A DNA stretch of 60,541 nt from positions 1 through 60,541 of the forward strand of contig DATCMA010000016.1 in NCBI GenBank assembly GCA_036563645.1, read 5' to 3'. The position numbers and the translations under genes were made by a program. The notes under the pieces were generated by a model that was given only the letters and a program-made list of their open reading frames with translations, searched no databases and had not been told where the DNA came from. The stretch is from DATCMA01 sp036563645 (lineage in GTDB: Bacteria > Actinomycetota > Actinomycetes > Mycobacteriales > Micromonosporaceae). This document shows positions 15,863 through 24,904 of the stretch, piece by piece (within the stretch, counting starts at the first letter, position 1; each line of letters begins with the position of its first letter).

Positions 15863-16638
15863 ACGAATCGGACCCCTACAGCCTCTTCGTATCTCGGTCC
15901 TCCGCGCTCGGGTGGCTCGACGAGTTGGGCGCGGGAGCCGTAGGCGGGCTGTGGGGCATGAACGACGCCGGCCGCGGTGCGGGGCCAGCCGGTGAGGACT
16001 CCGACGAGCCCTCGGCCGGTGGGGGCGGCGCCGCGGACGCGGGACCGTCCCGTATCGCCTGGTTCCAGGTCGCCGTCGCTTGGCCTTTCCCTCCGGGGCG
16101 GCCGCTGCCGATCCAACCGTTCCTCGCGTGCGTTGGCGACGTCGTCACACGGATCGGCCAGGCCCGGGTTGACGCGGTGCAGCTCCTGCTCCCGCTCGAG
16201 GTGCTGCGCGCCTGCCGCGGTGCGCCCCCTGGCTCGGGTTTCGGCCCGCGCGACGGTTTGAGAAGCCTGCTGCAGGACGCGCAGTGGTTCGTCGACCTCC
16301 CCGCGCACGCTCCGGTAGTGGTCAGCGCCACCGTGGACGCGGGCGATGCGACGGACGTCCGACCGATCGCCCCGGGCATGCGCCGGTGGATGCGCGAGAT
16401 CCGGCAGGACGTCTTCGTGTGTGAGTCCGTCGCCGACGCGGATGGGGAGCCGACCCTGGGCACGCGGGACGACGGCTGGCCGGGGCCGTCGGCGTCGGCG
16501 CACCGGGTGGCCTTCCGGGGCACGCTCGCGGAGTGGTCCCTCGACGCGGTCGGGTGGCTCGCCGCGTACCTCGCCGAGGCCGCCTACTACCACGGGCTGG
16601 ACGCACCGGTGACGCTCACCGTCCGCCGCGTCGACTGA
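15781..16638 (+). CDS. Hypothetical protein with start codon inside an inverted repeat
   Basis: 285 aa, not recognised. No signal peptide or membrane segment is apparent. The middle (about 65-95) is a Gly/Ala/Asp-rich low-complexity linker; the rest is mixed alpha/beta-like sequence such as IAWFQVAVAWPFPPGRPLP, VDAVQLLLPLEVLRAC and AHAPVVVSATVDAG. Start: GTG at 15781 with GAGCGAGGA 7 nt upstream; ATG at 15805 is an alternative without a ribosome site, giving 277 aa. It follows the secreted protein by 31 nt on the same strand and may be cotranscribed. Coding is supported by strong third-position GC bias over the whole length. The 19-bp inverted repeat at its 5' end suggests control of translation. 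Confidence 0.65.
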   Translation: MGITPDCTMSTVLYGDLVDHPWRDPHVDESDPYSLFVSRSSALGWLDELGAGAVGGLWGMNDAGRGAGPAGEDSDEPSAGGGGAADAGPSRIAWFQVAVAWPFPPGRPLPIQPFLACVGDVVTRIGQARVDAVQLLLPLEVLRACRGAPPGSGFGPRDGLRSLLQDAQWFVDLPAHAPVVVSATVDAGDATDVRPIAPGMRRWMREIRQDVFVCESVADADGEPTLGTRDDGWPGPSASAHRVAFRGTLAEWSLDAVGWLAAYLAEAAYYHGLDAPVTLTVRRVD

Positions 16639-16661
16639 TCGCCGAAAGGCGCCGCCGCGGT

Positions 16662-17378
16662 TTACCGGGCGGCTGCGGACGTGCGGCGGTCGACAATCTC
16701 GGCGCCCTTAGGCACCTCGAAGATCTCGGGGTCGACGGTGTCCCGGTAGTGACTCATCGCGATATCGATCGACGTGCCCTGCACGACGCCGGTGAAGCTG
16801 CCGAGCACCCCTTCGGTGGTGATGCAGGTGTCGAAGTTGGAGGCGGCCGCCTTCTCCACCTGCCGGACCGTCACACAGGTGGCGTGCCGCCCGGCGATGG
16901 TCGTGTCGTGCTGTTCGATGACCGCCTCAGCGTCCAGCGCGGCCGCGGTCAGCAGGCTGATGACCAGAGTCGGGGTGACGAGCCCGTGCTCCGTGGCGCG
17001 GGTGAAGTAGCTCGACGGCGGGCGCGCCCCCGGCGAAGGCGGCGGGTGGATGGTGCAGGTCTCCCGACCGCCACGGGTCTGGCACTCGGTGATCGCCTCT
17101 TCCGTGATGATCAGCCGTCCCCCGGGATAGATGTACGCCGACCGTTGAGGCTGGGGCGTTTGGGCGATCGTGGCGCTGCGCGACTCCGGCAGCCGATAGT
17201 CGATCGAGTACGTGAGCTCAGAGGAGCGATCGAGCCGCGCGGCGAGGTCGTTGACGAGGTCGGAGCGCCCAATCACTTGGCTGGCGTCGGAGAGCGCCTG
17301 ACAACCGGCACTGGCCAACAGCGCGCCGACGGCCGCGCAGGCCAGCACGGCGCGGGTCGAGCGTGACGGAGCGGGCAT
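16662..17378 (-). CDS. Putative lipoprotein of unknown function
   Basis: 238 aa. N-terminal signal peptide with lipobox: MPAPSRSTRAVLACAAVGALLASAGC (lipid-modified Cys at 26). The mature part contains phrases such as YSIDYRLPESRSATIAQTPQPQRS and a C-terminal PKGAEIVDRR, a style seen in actinobacterial LppX/LprG-like or outer-surface lipoproteins, but I cannot assign a family. Three to four cysteines in the mature region could form disulfides (ECQTRGGRETC; ATCVTV; DTCITT). It is transcribed away from eno across 209 bp. The nearest + gene ends 24 bp from its stop, convergent. Confidence 0.75.
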   Translation of the reverse strand: MPAPSRSTRAVLACAAVGALLASAGCQALSDASQVIGRSDLVNDLAARLDRSSELTYSIDYRLPESRSATIAQTPQPQRSAYIYPGGRLIITEEAITECQTRGGRETCTIHPPPSPGARPPSSYFTRATEHGLVTPTLVISLLTAAALDAEAVIEQHDTTIAGRHATCVTVRQVEKAAASNFDTCITTEGVLGSFTGVVQGTSIDIAMSHYRDTVDPEIFEVPKGAEIVDRRTSAAAR

Positions 17379-17587
17379 GGGGTCCAGCCTCTCCGATGGG
17401 GGTAACTCCGCGCAAACTGGTTGGCGAGCTGCCCGGCGACTTGTCGGAGTACGTCCGGTTGCGGGGGATTCTGCGCACCTGACGGGACGCGCGGAGCCAG
17501 CGGCCAGCCGACGGGCGTTGCCCGATACGCTGCCACGGGAACGGTCGCACCGGCGCGACCCGAGAAACGACCACGAGGAGCGACACA

Positions 17588-18871
17588 GTGGCCACCATTG
17601 AGGGAATCGTCGCCAGGGAGATCCTCGATTCGCGGGGCAACCCGACCGTCGAGGTCGAGGTCGAGCTCGATGACGGGACCATCGCCCGCGCGGCCGTGCC
17701 GTCGGGCGCGTCGACCGGCGCTTTCGAGGCGCTGGAGCTGCGTGACGGCGACAAGAGCCGGTACGGCGGCAAGGGCGTCGAGCAGGCCGTGAGGAACATC
17801 GAGGAGCGCCTCGTCGAGGAGCTGGTCGGTTACGACGCCAGCGAGCAGCGCCTCATCGACCAGCGCATGCTGGACATCGACGGCACCCCGGACAAGTCCG
17901 GGCTGGGCGCCAACGCCATCCTCGGTGTTTCCCTCGCGGTGGCGAAGGCGGCGGCGGCTAGCGCGGGGCTGAGCCTCTACCGCTATCTCGGTGGCCCCAA
18001 CGCTCACCTGCTGCCGGTGCCGATGATGAACATCCTCAACGGCGGCGCGCACGCGGACTCCAACGTCGACGTCCAGGAGTTCATGATCGCGCCGATCGGG
18101 GCACCGAGCTTCCGGGAGGCCCTGCGCTGCGGCGCGGAGGTCTACCACGCGCTGAAGGCGGTGTTGAAGAAGAAGGGGTTGAGCACCGGCCTGGGTGACG
18201 AGGGCGGGTTCGCGCCCAACCTGCCCGCCAACGCGGCGGCGCTGGACTTGCTCGCCGAAGCGGTCCAGGCCGCAGGCTACAAGCTCGGCACCGATGTCGT
18301 GCTCGCGCTCGACGTCGCGGCGACGGAGTTCTACAAGGACGGGGCGTACCACTTCGAGGGCGCGGCGAAGTCGGCCGAGGAGATGACCGACTACTACGCC
18401 AAGCTCATCGAGACGTACCCCATCGTCTCTATCGAGGACCCGCTCGCCGAGGAGGACTGGTCCGGCTGGACCCAGCTCACCGCCCGGCTCGGCGACCGCA
18501 TCCAAATCGTCGGGGATGACTTGTTCGTCACGAACCCGCAGCGCATCGCCCGGGGTATCGCGGAGCGGGCCGGCAACGCGGTGCTCGTCAAGGTCAACCA
18601 GATTGGTTCGCTGACGGAGACGTTCGACGCGGTGGAGCTGGCGCACCGCAACGGGTACCGCTGCATGATGAGCCACCGGTCCGGGGAGACCGAGGACACC
18701 ACGATCGCTGACCTCGCGGTGGCGACCGGGTGCGGCCAAATCAAGACGGGCGCGCCGGCGCGGTCCGAGCGGGTGGCGAAGTACAACCAGCTGCTGCGCA
18801 TCGAAGAGGAGCTGGGCGACGCGGCGCGGTACGCCGGCGCCTCCGCGTTTCCGCGTTACCGTTCGGCGTAA
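17588..18871 (+). CDS. eno: Enolase
   Basis: 427 aa, full length. Interconverts 2-phosphoglycerate and phosphoenolpyruvate in glycolysis; cytoplasmic. The N-terminus IVAREILDSRGNPTVEVEV, the catalytic loop GLGDEGGFAPNL (E205), the metal ligands in ALDVAATEF and SIEDPLAEEDW, VKVNQIGSLTET and the signature SHRSGETEDTTIADLAV are all intact. GTG start with GAGGAG 7 nt upstream. A TACGCT -10-like hexamer lies about 60 nt upstream, without a clear -35. It is the first gene of a probable operon eno - ftsB-like - DUF501 - argA. Confidence 0.98.
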   Translation: MATIEGIVAREILDSRGNPTVEVEVELDDGTIARAAVPSGASTGAFEALELRDGDKSRYGGKGVEQAVRNIEERLVEELVGYDASEQRLIDQRMLDIDGTPDKSGLGANAILGVSLAVAKAAAASAGLSLYRYLGGPNAHLLPVPMMNILNGGAHADSNVDVQEFMIAPIGAPSFREALRCGAEVYHALKAVLKKKGLSTGLGDEGGFAPNLPANAAALDLLAEAVQAAGYKLGTDVVLALDVAATEFYKDGAYHFEGAAKSAEEMTDYYAKLIETYPIVSIEDPLAEEDWSGWTQLTARLGDRIQIVGDDLFVTNPQRIARGIAERAGNAVLVKVNQIGSLTETFDAVELAHRNGYRCMMSHRSGETEDTTIADLAVATGCGQIKTGAPARSERVAKYNQLLRIEEELGDAARYAGASAFPRYRSA

Positions 18872-18897
18872 CGTGCCAACGGGAGGGATCCGGGGCG

Positions 18898-19485
18898 ATG
18901 ACGCAGCGCCGCATGCCGAGCGGTCAGGGGCCGAGCCGACGGTCGGGAATTGGCCGTGACGGCCCGCGGACCCCGCTCGCCTATCACAGCGCGCGTCCGG
19001 ATCTCCGTGGTGTCTCCGCTCGCTCGGCGAGGCGCCCCGCGGCGGCTCGCCGAGCGGCTGCGGGCGGCGCGGCCAAGCGAACCTCCGCTCCGCGGCCGCG
19101 CCGCTTCACCGGCCGCGCCGTGATCCTCGGCGCGGTCCTCATCACGCTCGCCCTCGGGTACACGTACCCCGTTCGGCTCTACTTGAGCCAGCAGGCCGAG
19201 ATCGCCGCGCTGGAGGCGGCGCAGGAGGCCCAGCGCCGGCGAATCGGGGAGTTGACCGAGGAGGCGGCGAAGTGGAAGGACGACGAGTACGTCCGGATTC
19301 AAGCCCGCAAGCGCTTCTACATGGTGTACCCCGGTGAGGTGCCGCTGCTGGTGCTCACCGACTCCGACGAGGCGGCTGGGGACGGGGGGATGACCCCGGA
19401 TTCTCGGACTCAGCCGCCGGACCCCTGGTACGAGACGCTGTGGTCCAGCATCCAGGCAGCCGATGACGAACGGCCCGAGGAGTAG
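18898..19485 (+). CDS. FtsB/DivIC-like septum formation initiator protein
   Basis: 195 aa. Basic, disordered N-terminal tail (1-72), one membrane segment at about 73-93 (AVILGAVLITLALGYTYPV), then a coiled coil (QQAEIAALEAAQEAQRRRIGELTEEAAKWKDDEYVRIQAR read in two stretches) of the DivIC/FtsB type ending in ARKRFYMVYPGE. It would sit in the cytoplasmic membrane and act in the divisome with FtsL/FtsQ-like partners. The start is the ATG at 18898 with GGGAGGGA upstream. Its place between eno and DUF501 matches actinobacterial gene order, which supports the call. Confidence 0.88.
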   Translation: MTQRRMPSGQGPSRRSGIGRDGPRTPLAYHSARPDLRGVSARSARRPAAARRAAAGGAAKRTSAPRPRRFTGRAVILGAVLITLALGYTYPVRLYLSQQAEIAALEAAQEAQRRRIGELTEEAAKWKDDEYVRIQARKRFYMVYPGEVPLLVLTDSDEAAGDGGMTPDSRTQPPDPWYETLWSSIQAADDERPEE

Positions 19486-19488
19486 CCC

Positions 19489-20037
19489 GTGACCCTGTCA
19501 CCGCCGGAGCAACCGGCGGCGGAGCTTGTGCCCCCGCCTACGCGACAGCCCGCCACCGACCGTGACCTCGAGGTGGTCGCGAAGCAACTCGGTCGCCGGC
19601 CGCGCGGCACGCGCGCGGTCGCCCATCGGTGTCCGTGCGGTTTGCCGGATGTGGTGGAGACGTCGCCCCGCCTCGCCGACGGCAGCCCGTTCCCGACGCT
19701 CTACTACCTGACCTGTCCCCGAGCGGTCAGCGCGTGCAGCCGACTGGAGTCGGCTGGGGTGATGAAGGAGATGACGGCTCGGCTGGCCTCCGATCCGGAG
19801 CTGGCCGAGCGGTACCGCGCGGCGCACGAGGACTACCTGGCCCGCCGGGAGGCGATCGCCCACGTGCCGGAGATCGCTGGGGTCTCCGCGGGGGGTATGC
19901 CGGGGCGGGTCAAGTGCCTGCACGTGCACGTGGGGCACGCGCTCGCCGTCGGGCCGGGAGTGAATCCCTTCGGCGACGAGGTACTCGCGATGATCGAACC
20001 CTGGTGGTTAGCCGGTCCCTGCGTGGAGCTCGACTGA
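19489..20037 (+). CDS. DUF501 family protein
   Basis: 182 aa, typical for the family (hypothetical, conserved in actinobacteria next to ppx/gppA). Features: VAHRCPCGLPDVVETSPRL with the family cysteines, YYLTCPRA, and a C-terminal VKCLHVHVGHALAVGPGVNPFGDEV stretch with clustered His. Its biochemical function is unknown to me. GTG start 4 nt after the preceding stop, with GAGGAG upstream inside that gene. Codon 174 is TTA (20008-20010), rare in this GC-rich sequence. The stop overlaps the argA start (TGATG). Confidence 0.9.
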   Translation: MTLSPPEQPAAELVPPPTRQPATDRDLEVVAKQLGRRPRGTRAVAHRCPCGLPDVVETSPRLADGSPFPTLYYLTCPRAVSACSRLESAGVMKEMTARLASDPELAERYRAAHEDYLARREAIAHVPEIAGVSAGGMPGRVKCLHVHVGHALAVGPGVNPFGDEVLAMIEPWWLAGPCVELD

Positions 20038-20588
20038 TGGCAGAGGACACCGCGGAGCCGCCACGCGAGCGCGCGGCGTCGGAGGAGATCTACGTCCGCC
20101 GCGCTCGTACCCCAGACGTGCGAGGCATCCGTCGATTGATCGACATCTATCGTGGTCCGGGGCCGCGCCTGCTCGACAAGCCGACGGTCGCGCTCTACGA
20201 GGACGTGCAGGAGTTCCGCGTGGCGGTCCGCGCGAGCGACGAGGAGGTCGTGGGCTGCGGGGCGCTGCACGTGATGTGGGAGGACCTCGCGGAGATTCGC
20301 ACGGTGGCGGTGGACCCGGCCTACCGTGGCCGAAAGATCGGTCGCCGGATCGTCGCGGAACTGCTCGATGAGGCGCGGGAACTCGGCGTGTCTCGGGTGT
20401 TCGTGCTCACCTTCGAGACGAAGTTCTTCGCCTCCTTTGGCTTCGTGGAGATCGACGGCGCGCCCGTGCCGCCGGAGGTGTACGAGCAGTTGCTGCGCTC
20501 GTACGACGAGGGCGTCGCCGAGTTCCTGGAGCTGGATCGGGTCAAGCCCAACATCCTCGGCAACACGAGGATGCTGCTCCACCTGTGA
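20037..20588 (+). CDS. argA: Amino-acid N-acetyltransferase (short ArgA type)
   Basis: 183 aa GNAT-fold enzyme. It matches the short mycobacterial ArgA (Rv2747 type), which acetylates glutamate or glutamine as the first step of arginine synthesis. Seen: VRRARTPDVRGIRRLID, LYEDVQEFRVA, GCGALHVMWEDLAEIRTVAV, the acetyl-CoA loop YRGRKIGRRIV (R/Q-x-x-G-x-G/A) and a C-terminal RVKPNILGNTRMLLHL. ATG overlaps the DUF501 stop (TGATG), so it is translationally coupled. An arginine-pathway gene downstream of eno/DUF501 is unexpected from the functions, and a different acyl acceptor is possible. Confidence 0.8.
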   Translation: MAEDTAEPPRERAASEEIYVRRARTPDVRGIRRLIDIYRGPGPRLLDKPTVALYEDVQEFRVAVRASDEEVVGCGALHVMWEDLAEIRTVAVDPAYRGRKIGRRIVAELLDEARELGVSRVFVLTFETKFFASFGFVEIDGAPVPPEVYEQLLRSYDEGVAEFLELDRVKPNILGNTRMLLHL

Positions 20589-20682
20589 GTCCGGGGGAGT
20601 GGCCGGCGGCGATGTCCGCCGTGCGGCGAGCCGATCGATGCCGGTAGGGGCGGCCCCGTCGTTGTGGGGCGCGGCCCGGCAC

Positions 20683-20688
20683 TAGGGT
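20683..20688 (+). promoter_or_regulatory. Putative -10 (TAGGGT) for leaderless ppx/gppA mRNA
   Basis: TAGGGT ends 7 nt before the GTG start at 20696, the same spacing as at 2847 for the ABC operon. No Shine-Dalgarno sequence precedes the start. A leaderless transcript is inferred. Confidence 0.5.
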
Positions 20689-20695
20689 TGGTCCG

Positions 20696-21631
20696 GTGAC
20701 GACCCGAGTAGCGGCGATCGACTGTGGCACGAATTCGATTCGACTTCTCGTGGCCGACCTGCCTCCGGCGGGCAGTGGGCCGGACGCGCCTTTCACCGAG
20801 GTCGTGCGCCGCATGCGCATCGTGCGGCTCGGCGAAGGGGTAGACCGCACGGGACGGCTCTCCACCGACGGGCTCGAACGCACCCGGCTCGCCCTCGCCG
20901 ATTACGCCGCGGAGATCAAAGCGCTGGGCGTGGAGCGGGTGCGCCTGTGCGCCACGTCGGCGACCCGGGACGCCAGCAACGGTGAGGAATTCGCCGCGAT
21001 GGTCCGCGCCACGCTGGGGATCTCGCCCGAGGTCATCTCCGGCGCGGAGGAGGCGCGTCTGTCCTTCACGGGCGCGGTCCGGGGATTGGCCGCCGACGCT
21101 CCGCCGCCGTACCTGGTCGTCGACATCGGCGGCGGATCGACGGAGTTCGTCCTCGGCGACTCCGAGGTCCAGGCGGCGACCTCTGTGGACGTCGGCTGCG
21201 TCCGCATGACCGAGCGACACCTGCGCAGCGATCCCCCGACCCCGTCCGAGATCGCCGCCGCCGAGGCGGACATCACCGCGGCGGTCGACCGGGCGCTCGC
21301 CGCGGTTCCGGGTTGGCAGCAGGCCACCCTGGTCGGGCTCGCGGGTTCGGTCACCACGGTGGCCGCGATCGCCCTAGGCTTGCCGGCGTACGACTCGCAG
21401 CGGATCCACCGGGCCCGGATCTCCGCCGACGAGGTGGCGGCGGTCACGGCGGACCTGCTCAGCCGCACCGTCGCGCAGCGGATGGAGCTGCCGGTGATGC
21501 ATCCGGGGCGCGCGGACGTCATCGGGGCGGGGGCGCTGGTGCTGCGGGTCGTGCTGGAGCGCACCGGCTTCTCCTCGCTGATCGTCAGTGAGCACGACAT
21601 CCTCGACGGGATCGCCTGGTCACTGGCGTAG
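20696..21631 (+). CDS. Ppx/GppA family phosphatase (exopolyphosphatase-like)
   Basis: 311 aa, the short two-domain form. Hydrolyses polyphosphate or pppGpp ends. ASKHA-fold motifs: phosphate-1 loop AAIDCGTNSIRLLVAD at 6-21, phosphate-2 VVDIGGGSTEFVLGD near 140-154, and GLAGSVTTVAAIAL near 210. The short form corresponds to mycobacterial Rv1026-like enzymes, and gene order (eno, divIC-like, DUF501, ppx) agrees. GTG start, probably leaderless (see 20683-20688). Downstream are 263 bp with a GC hairpin near 21645-21675 that may terminate it. Confidence 0.9.
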   Translation: MTTRVAAIDCGTNSIRLLVADLPPAGSGPDAPFTEVVRRMRIVRLGEGVDRTGRLSTDGLERTRLALADYAAEIKALGVERVRLCATSATRDASNGEEFAAMVRATLGISPEVISGAEEARLSFTGAVRGLAADAPPPYLVVDIGGGSTEFVLGDSEVQAATSVDVGCVRMTERHLRSDPPTPSEIAAAEADITAAVDRALAAVPGWQQATLVGLAGSVTTVAAIALGLPAYDSQRIHRARISADEVAAVTADLLSRTVAQRMELPVMHPGRADVIGAGALVLRVVLERTGFSSLIVSEHDILDGIAWSLA

Positions 21632-21894
21632 GACGTCCTCTGTGGGCGGTGGCCGTCGCGACGCGACCGCCGCGGGCTGACCGGAGGGGGACCGCGTGCT
21701 GCCCGCTCGGGGCGTGCCCGCGCGGACGGGAGGCCTAGAGCCTGGGGGACGCGAGTCGATGGTCGGGTAGGCAAGGTCACGAGGAGGTCTACGCCACGTC
21801 TGTCTTTCCTCCGTTCAGCTGGTCGTGGGACGCTACGCGCACACGGACGCCACTGCGAGTAGCCGAGGACGCCTAACCGGCAGGAGGACGGCCG

Positions 21895-22587
21895 ATGGGA
21901 CAAAGGGTGACCTATCGCGGTGATCGAGGGACAAGTGAGGGTTACCTCGCCCTGCCGGCCGCCTCACGCGCCAACGGCGCTCCCGCGGTCATCGTCATCC
22001 ACGAATGGTGGGGCGTGGTGCCCCACATCACCGCTGTCGCGGACCGCTTCGCGGACGAGGGGTTCATCGCCCTGGTTCCCGACCTCTACCGGGGGATCGA
22101 AAGCCGGGAACCGGACGCGGCGGGGAAGCTCCTGATGGGGCTCGCGATGGATCAAGCCGCGCAGGAGGTCGCGCAGGCGGCGCGCTATTTGCGCGCGCGG
22201 CCCGAGGTGACCGGCAAGGTGGGGGTCGTGGGCTTCTGCGTCGGCGGCAGCCTCGCCTTGTGGTCCGCGACCCGCTCGGAGGACATCGTCGCCGCCGTCG
22301 GTTTCTACCCGCTCCTGCCGTGGGAGCGGATGAGCCCGAGCTGGTCGGATTACGTGGGCAAGATCGCGATGATCCACTGCGCGGAGGAGGACGGCGACTC
22401 GGCGACGGCGGGGGTGCAGGTCGTCAAGCGCTGCATTGAGCAGGCGGGCGGGAAGTGCGTCCTGTACGACTACCCGGGGACGCGGCACGCGTTTTTCAAC
22501 GATGACCGACCCCACGCGTACGATCGAGCGGCGTCGGTGCGCGCGTGGGCGCGGACCCTCGAGTTGCTGCGCTCCGAGCTCGGCTGA
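21895..22587 (+). CDS. Dienelactone hydrolase family protein
   Basis: 230 aa alpha/beta hydrolase. The nucleophile is Cys115 in VVGFCVGGS, as in dienelactone hydrolases; HEWWG near 36-40 forms the oxyanion region; the catalytic His is in PGTRHAFFND near 200; the acid is probably in EEDGDS. True DLH acts in chlorocatechol breakdown, but most homologues have unknown ester or lactone substrates and no aromatic-degradation genes lie nearby. ATG with CAGGAGG 7 nt upstream. It stands alone or leads into the DNA glycosylase gene 58 nt downstream. Confidence 0.85.
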   Translation: MGQRVTYRGDRGTSEGYLALPAASRANGAPAVIVIHEWWGVVPHITAVADRFADEGFIALVPDLYRGIESREPDAAGKLLMGLAMDQAAQEVAQAARYLRARPEVTGKVGVVGFCVGGSLALWSATRSEDIVAAVGFYPLLPWERMSPSWSDYVGKIAMIHCAEEDGDSATAGVQVVKRCIEQAGGKCVLYDYPGTRHAFFNDDRPHAYDRAASVRAWARTLELLRSELG

Positions 22588-22645
22588 CTCGTCGGGCCTG
22601 TGCCGCTCGCGCCGGCAGGCCCGTACGCGAGGGAGGTAACCGCCG

Positions 22646-23377
22646 GTGAGCCCCACAGCCGACGTCGCCGCCCGGGCACGGCTCGCGTCTGATCTGGCTG
22701 AACTCGATTCCGCCATCGCGGACTGCGCCGCGTGCCCGCGTCTGGTGGCCTGGCGTGAGGAGGTAGCGGCGACCCGGCGCGCGGCGTTCCGCGATCAGGT
22801 GTACTGGGGCCGGCCGGTGCCGGGCTTCGGTGTCGCGAATCCGCGGATCGCGATTCTCGGGCTGGCGCCCGCGGCCCATGGGGGGAACCGCACTGGCCGC
22901 ATCTTCACCGGTGACCGCTCCGGCGATGTGCTCTTCGCCGCACTCCACCGCGTCGGGCTGGCGAACCAGCCGACCAGCGTGGCGATCGACGACGGGCTGA
23001 CGCTGCGGGAGACGCGGATTTTCGCCGCGGTGCGGTGCGCGCCACCGGCGAACAAGCCGACGCCGGCCGAGCGGGACACCTGCGCGCCCTGGCTGCACCG
23101 CGAAGTGGAGCTGATCCGGCCCACGCTGCGAGTCGTGGTCGCGCTCGGGGCGTTCGCGTGGAACGCCTGGTGGTCGGCGTTGCGCGCGGTGTACGGCGTG
23201 TCGCCGCCCACACCCCGGCCAGCGTTCGCGCACGGCGCCTCGTGGGCGGCGCCCGGGGTGCCCGTCCTGCTCGGGTGCTACCACGTCAGTCAGCAGAACA
23301 CCTTCACCGGCCGGCTCACCCCCCAGATGCTGGAGGACGTCCTCCTGCGGGCCAAGGACATTGCGGACGTCGCGTAA
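22646..23377 (+). CDS. Uracil-DNA glycosylase, family 5 (UDGb type)
   Basis: 243 aa. Removes uracil, and in this family also hypoxanthine and similar lesions, from DNA. Motif 1 reads GLAPAAHGGNRTGRIFTGD (72-90), without the usual catalytic Asp/Asn of families 1-4, which is the mark of UDGb; motif 2 is HVSQQNTFTGRLT. Cysteines for the 4Fe-4S cluster: C27 and C30 (DCAACPRL), then RCAPP and TCAPW. GTG start with GGGAGGT upstream. Family 5 is common in actinobacteria and thermophiles. Complete, no oddity. Confidence 0.92.
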   Translation: MSPTADVAARARLASDLAELDSAIADCAACPRLVAWREEVAATRRAAFRDQVYWGRPVPGFGVANPRIAILGLAPAAHGGNRTGRIFTGDRSGDVLFAALHRVGLANQPTSVAIDDGLTLRETRIFAAVRCAPPANKPTPAERDTCAPWLHREVELIRPTLRVVVALGAFAWNAWWSALRAVYGVSPPTPRPAFAHGASWAAPGVPVLLGCYHVSQQNTFTGRLTPQMLEDVLLRAKDIADVA

Positions 23378-23578
23378 TGCGGCCGCGCGAAAAATATTCC
23401 ACTGTGAATTTTCCTTATCTGTCTACTGTGGCTGTGCGGTGACCGTCGGCGCCCTGTTTTCGCGGGCACTGGCGCGGCGGTGGGCGCCGTCACGTGAGGT
23501 CGGAGTCACTGCGCGGGCTGCATCACACGAGGCACTTGACGGGCCGGAAATGGTCGACGACCGCGGAATACTGCGTAT

Positions 23579-24904
23579 GTGAATCCAGTGCGGATCCTCA
23601 TCGTCGGCGCCGGTCATGTCGGCTTGTACGCGGCTCTTCGCCTGTCGCGGAAATTGTCGCCGCGGGAGGCCGAGGTGGTCGTCGTCGACCCGCAGCTCCA
23701 CATGACGTACCAGCCGTTTCTTCCGGAAGCGGCGGCGGGGAGTATCTCCCCCCGGCACACCGTGGTGCCGCTGCGGCGAGAGCTGCACCGGTGCCAGGTC
23801 GTGGCGGGCACGGTGACGCGAATTGAGCACGCCCGCAAGACGGCGGTCGTGCAGCCTATCGTCGGCCCGGCCCGTGAGATCGCTTACGACCACGTGATCG
23901 TGGCGCCGGGATCGGTCTCGCGTACCCTGCCGATCCCCGGCCTGCGCGAGCACGGCATCGGATTCAAGACCATCGGCGAGGCGATCTACCTGCGGAACCA
24001 CGTGCTGGAGCGGCTCGCCGTCGCCGCGGCCACCGCTGATCCCGCCACGCGACGCCGGGCGCTCACCTTCGTGTTCGTCGGTGGGGGATACGCGGGCATC
24101 GAGGCCCTCGCCGAGATGCAGGACATGGCGCGCGCCGCCCTGCGCTACTACCCGGAGCTCAGCGCCGACGACATGCACTGGGTTCTGGTCGAGGCGACCC
24201 AGCGGGTGCTGCCCGAGGTTGACCTCGACATGGGCGCGTACGTCGTGCGGAAGCTGCGCGAGAGGAACATGGACATCCGGCTGGGTACCCGGCTGGAGTC
24301 GTGCGTGGACGGCGTGGTGCGGCTCTCCGACGGGGATTCCTTCCCCGCCGACACGATTGTCTGGACTGCGGGGGTGCGGCCGTCGCCCATGCTCGACCAC
24401 ACCGACTTGCCGCGGGACGCGCGTGGGCGGGTCACCTGCCTGCCGACGCTGCAAGTGGTCGACGGGGATCAGGTGGTGGAGGGCGCGTGGAGCGCCGGCG
24501 ACTGCGCCGCGGTCCCCGACCTCACCAAGGGGCCGGGCGCATTCTGCTCGCCGAGCGCCCAACACGCCGTCCGGCAGGCGGCCGTGCTCGCCGACAACAT
24601 CCGCGCGGTCATCCGCGGCCAGCAGCCCAAGCCCTACCGGCACAAGCACGCGGGGAGCGTGGCCAGCCTCGGCCTGTACAAGGGCGTGGCTCAGGTGTAC
24701 GGCATCAAGGTGACCGGTTTCCCGGCCTGGTTCATGCACCGCACGTACCACATGAGCCGCATCCCGTCGCTCAACCGGAAGATTCGCGTGCTCGTCGACT
24801 GGACGCTGGCCCTGCTGCTCAAGCGCGAGGTGGTCTCCCTCGGCCAGCTGCACGACCCGCGCGAGGAGTTCCTGGAGGCGATGCCGCGGGAGCTCGCCGC
24901 CTAG
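23579..24904 (+). CDS. Type II NADH dehydrogenase-like FAD oxidoreductase
   Basis: 441 aa. Oxidises NAD(P)H and passes electrons, probably to menaquinone, without proton pumping; peripheral at the membrane. FAD-binding GAGHVGLYAALRLSRK at 10-25 (GxGxxG), NADH-binding VFVGGGYAGIEALAEMQD near 165, and the FAD-contact AWSAGDCAAVPD near 305 are in order. A C-terminal helix region with clustered Arg/Lys and LVDWTLALLLKREVV fits membrane attachment. GTG start; AATACT 6 nt upstream could be a -10 for a leaderless mRNA. Its TAG stop overlaps the stop of the opposing gene (CTAG at 24901-24904). A rubredoxin- or sulfide-oxidising relative cannot be excluded. Confidence 0.88.
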   Translation: MNPVRILIVGAGHVGLYAALRLSRKLSPREAEVVVVDPQLHMTYQPFLPEAAAGSISPRHTVVPLRRELHRCQVVAGTVTRIEHARKTAVVQPIVGPAREIAYDHVIVAPGSVSRTLPIPGLREHGIGFKTIGEAIYLRNHVLERLAVAAATADPATRRRALTFVFVGGGYAGIEALAEMQDMARAALRYYPELSADDMHWVLVEATQRVLPEVDLDMGAYVVRKLRERNMDIRLGTRLESCVDGVVRLSDGDSFPADTIVWTAGVRPSPMLDHTDLPRDARGRVTCLPTLQVVDGDQVVEGAWSAGDCAAVPDLTKGPGAFCSPSAQHAVRQAAVLADNIRAVIRGQQPKPYRHKHAGSVASLGLYKGVAQVYGIKVTGFPAWFMHRTYHMSRIPSLNRKIRVLVDWTLALLLKREVVSLGQLHDPREEFLEAMPRELAA

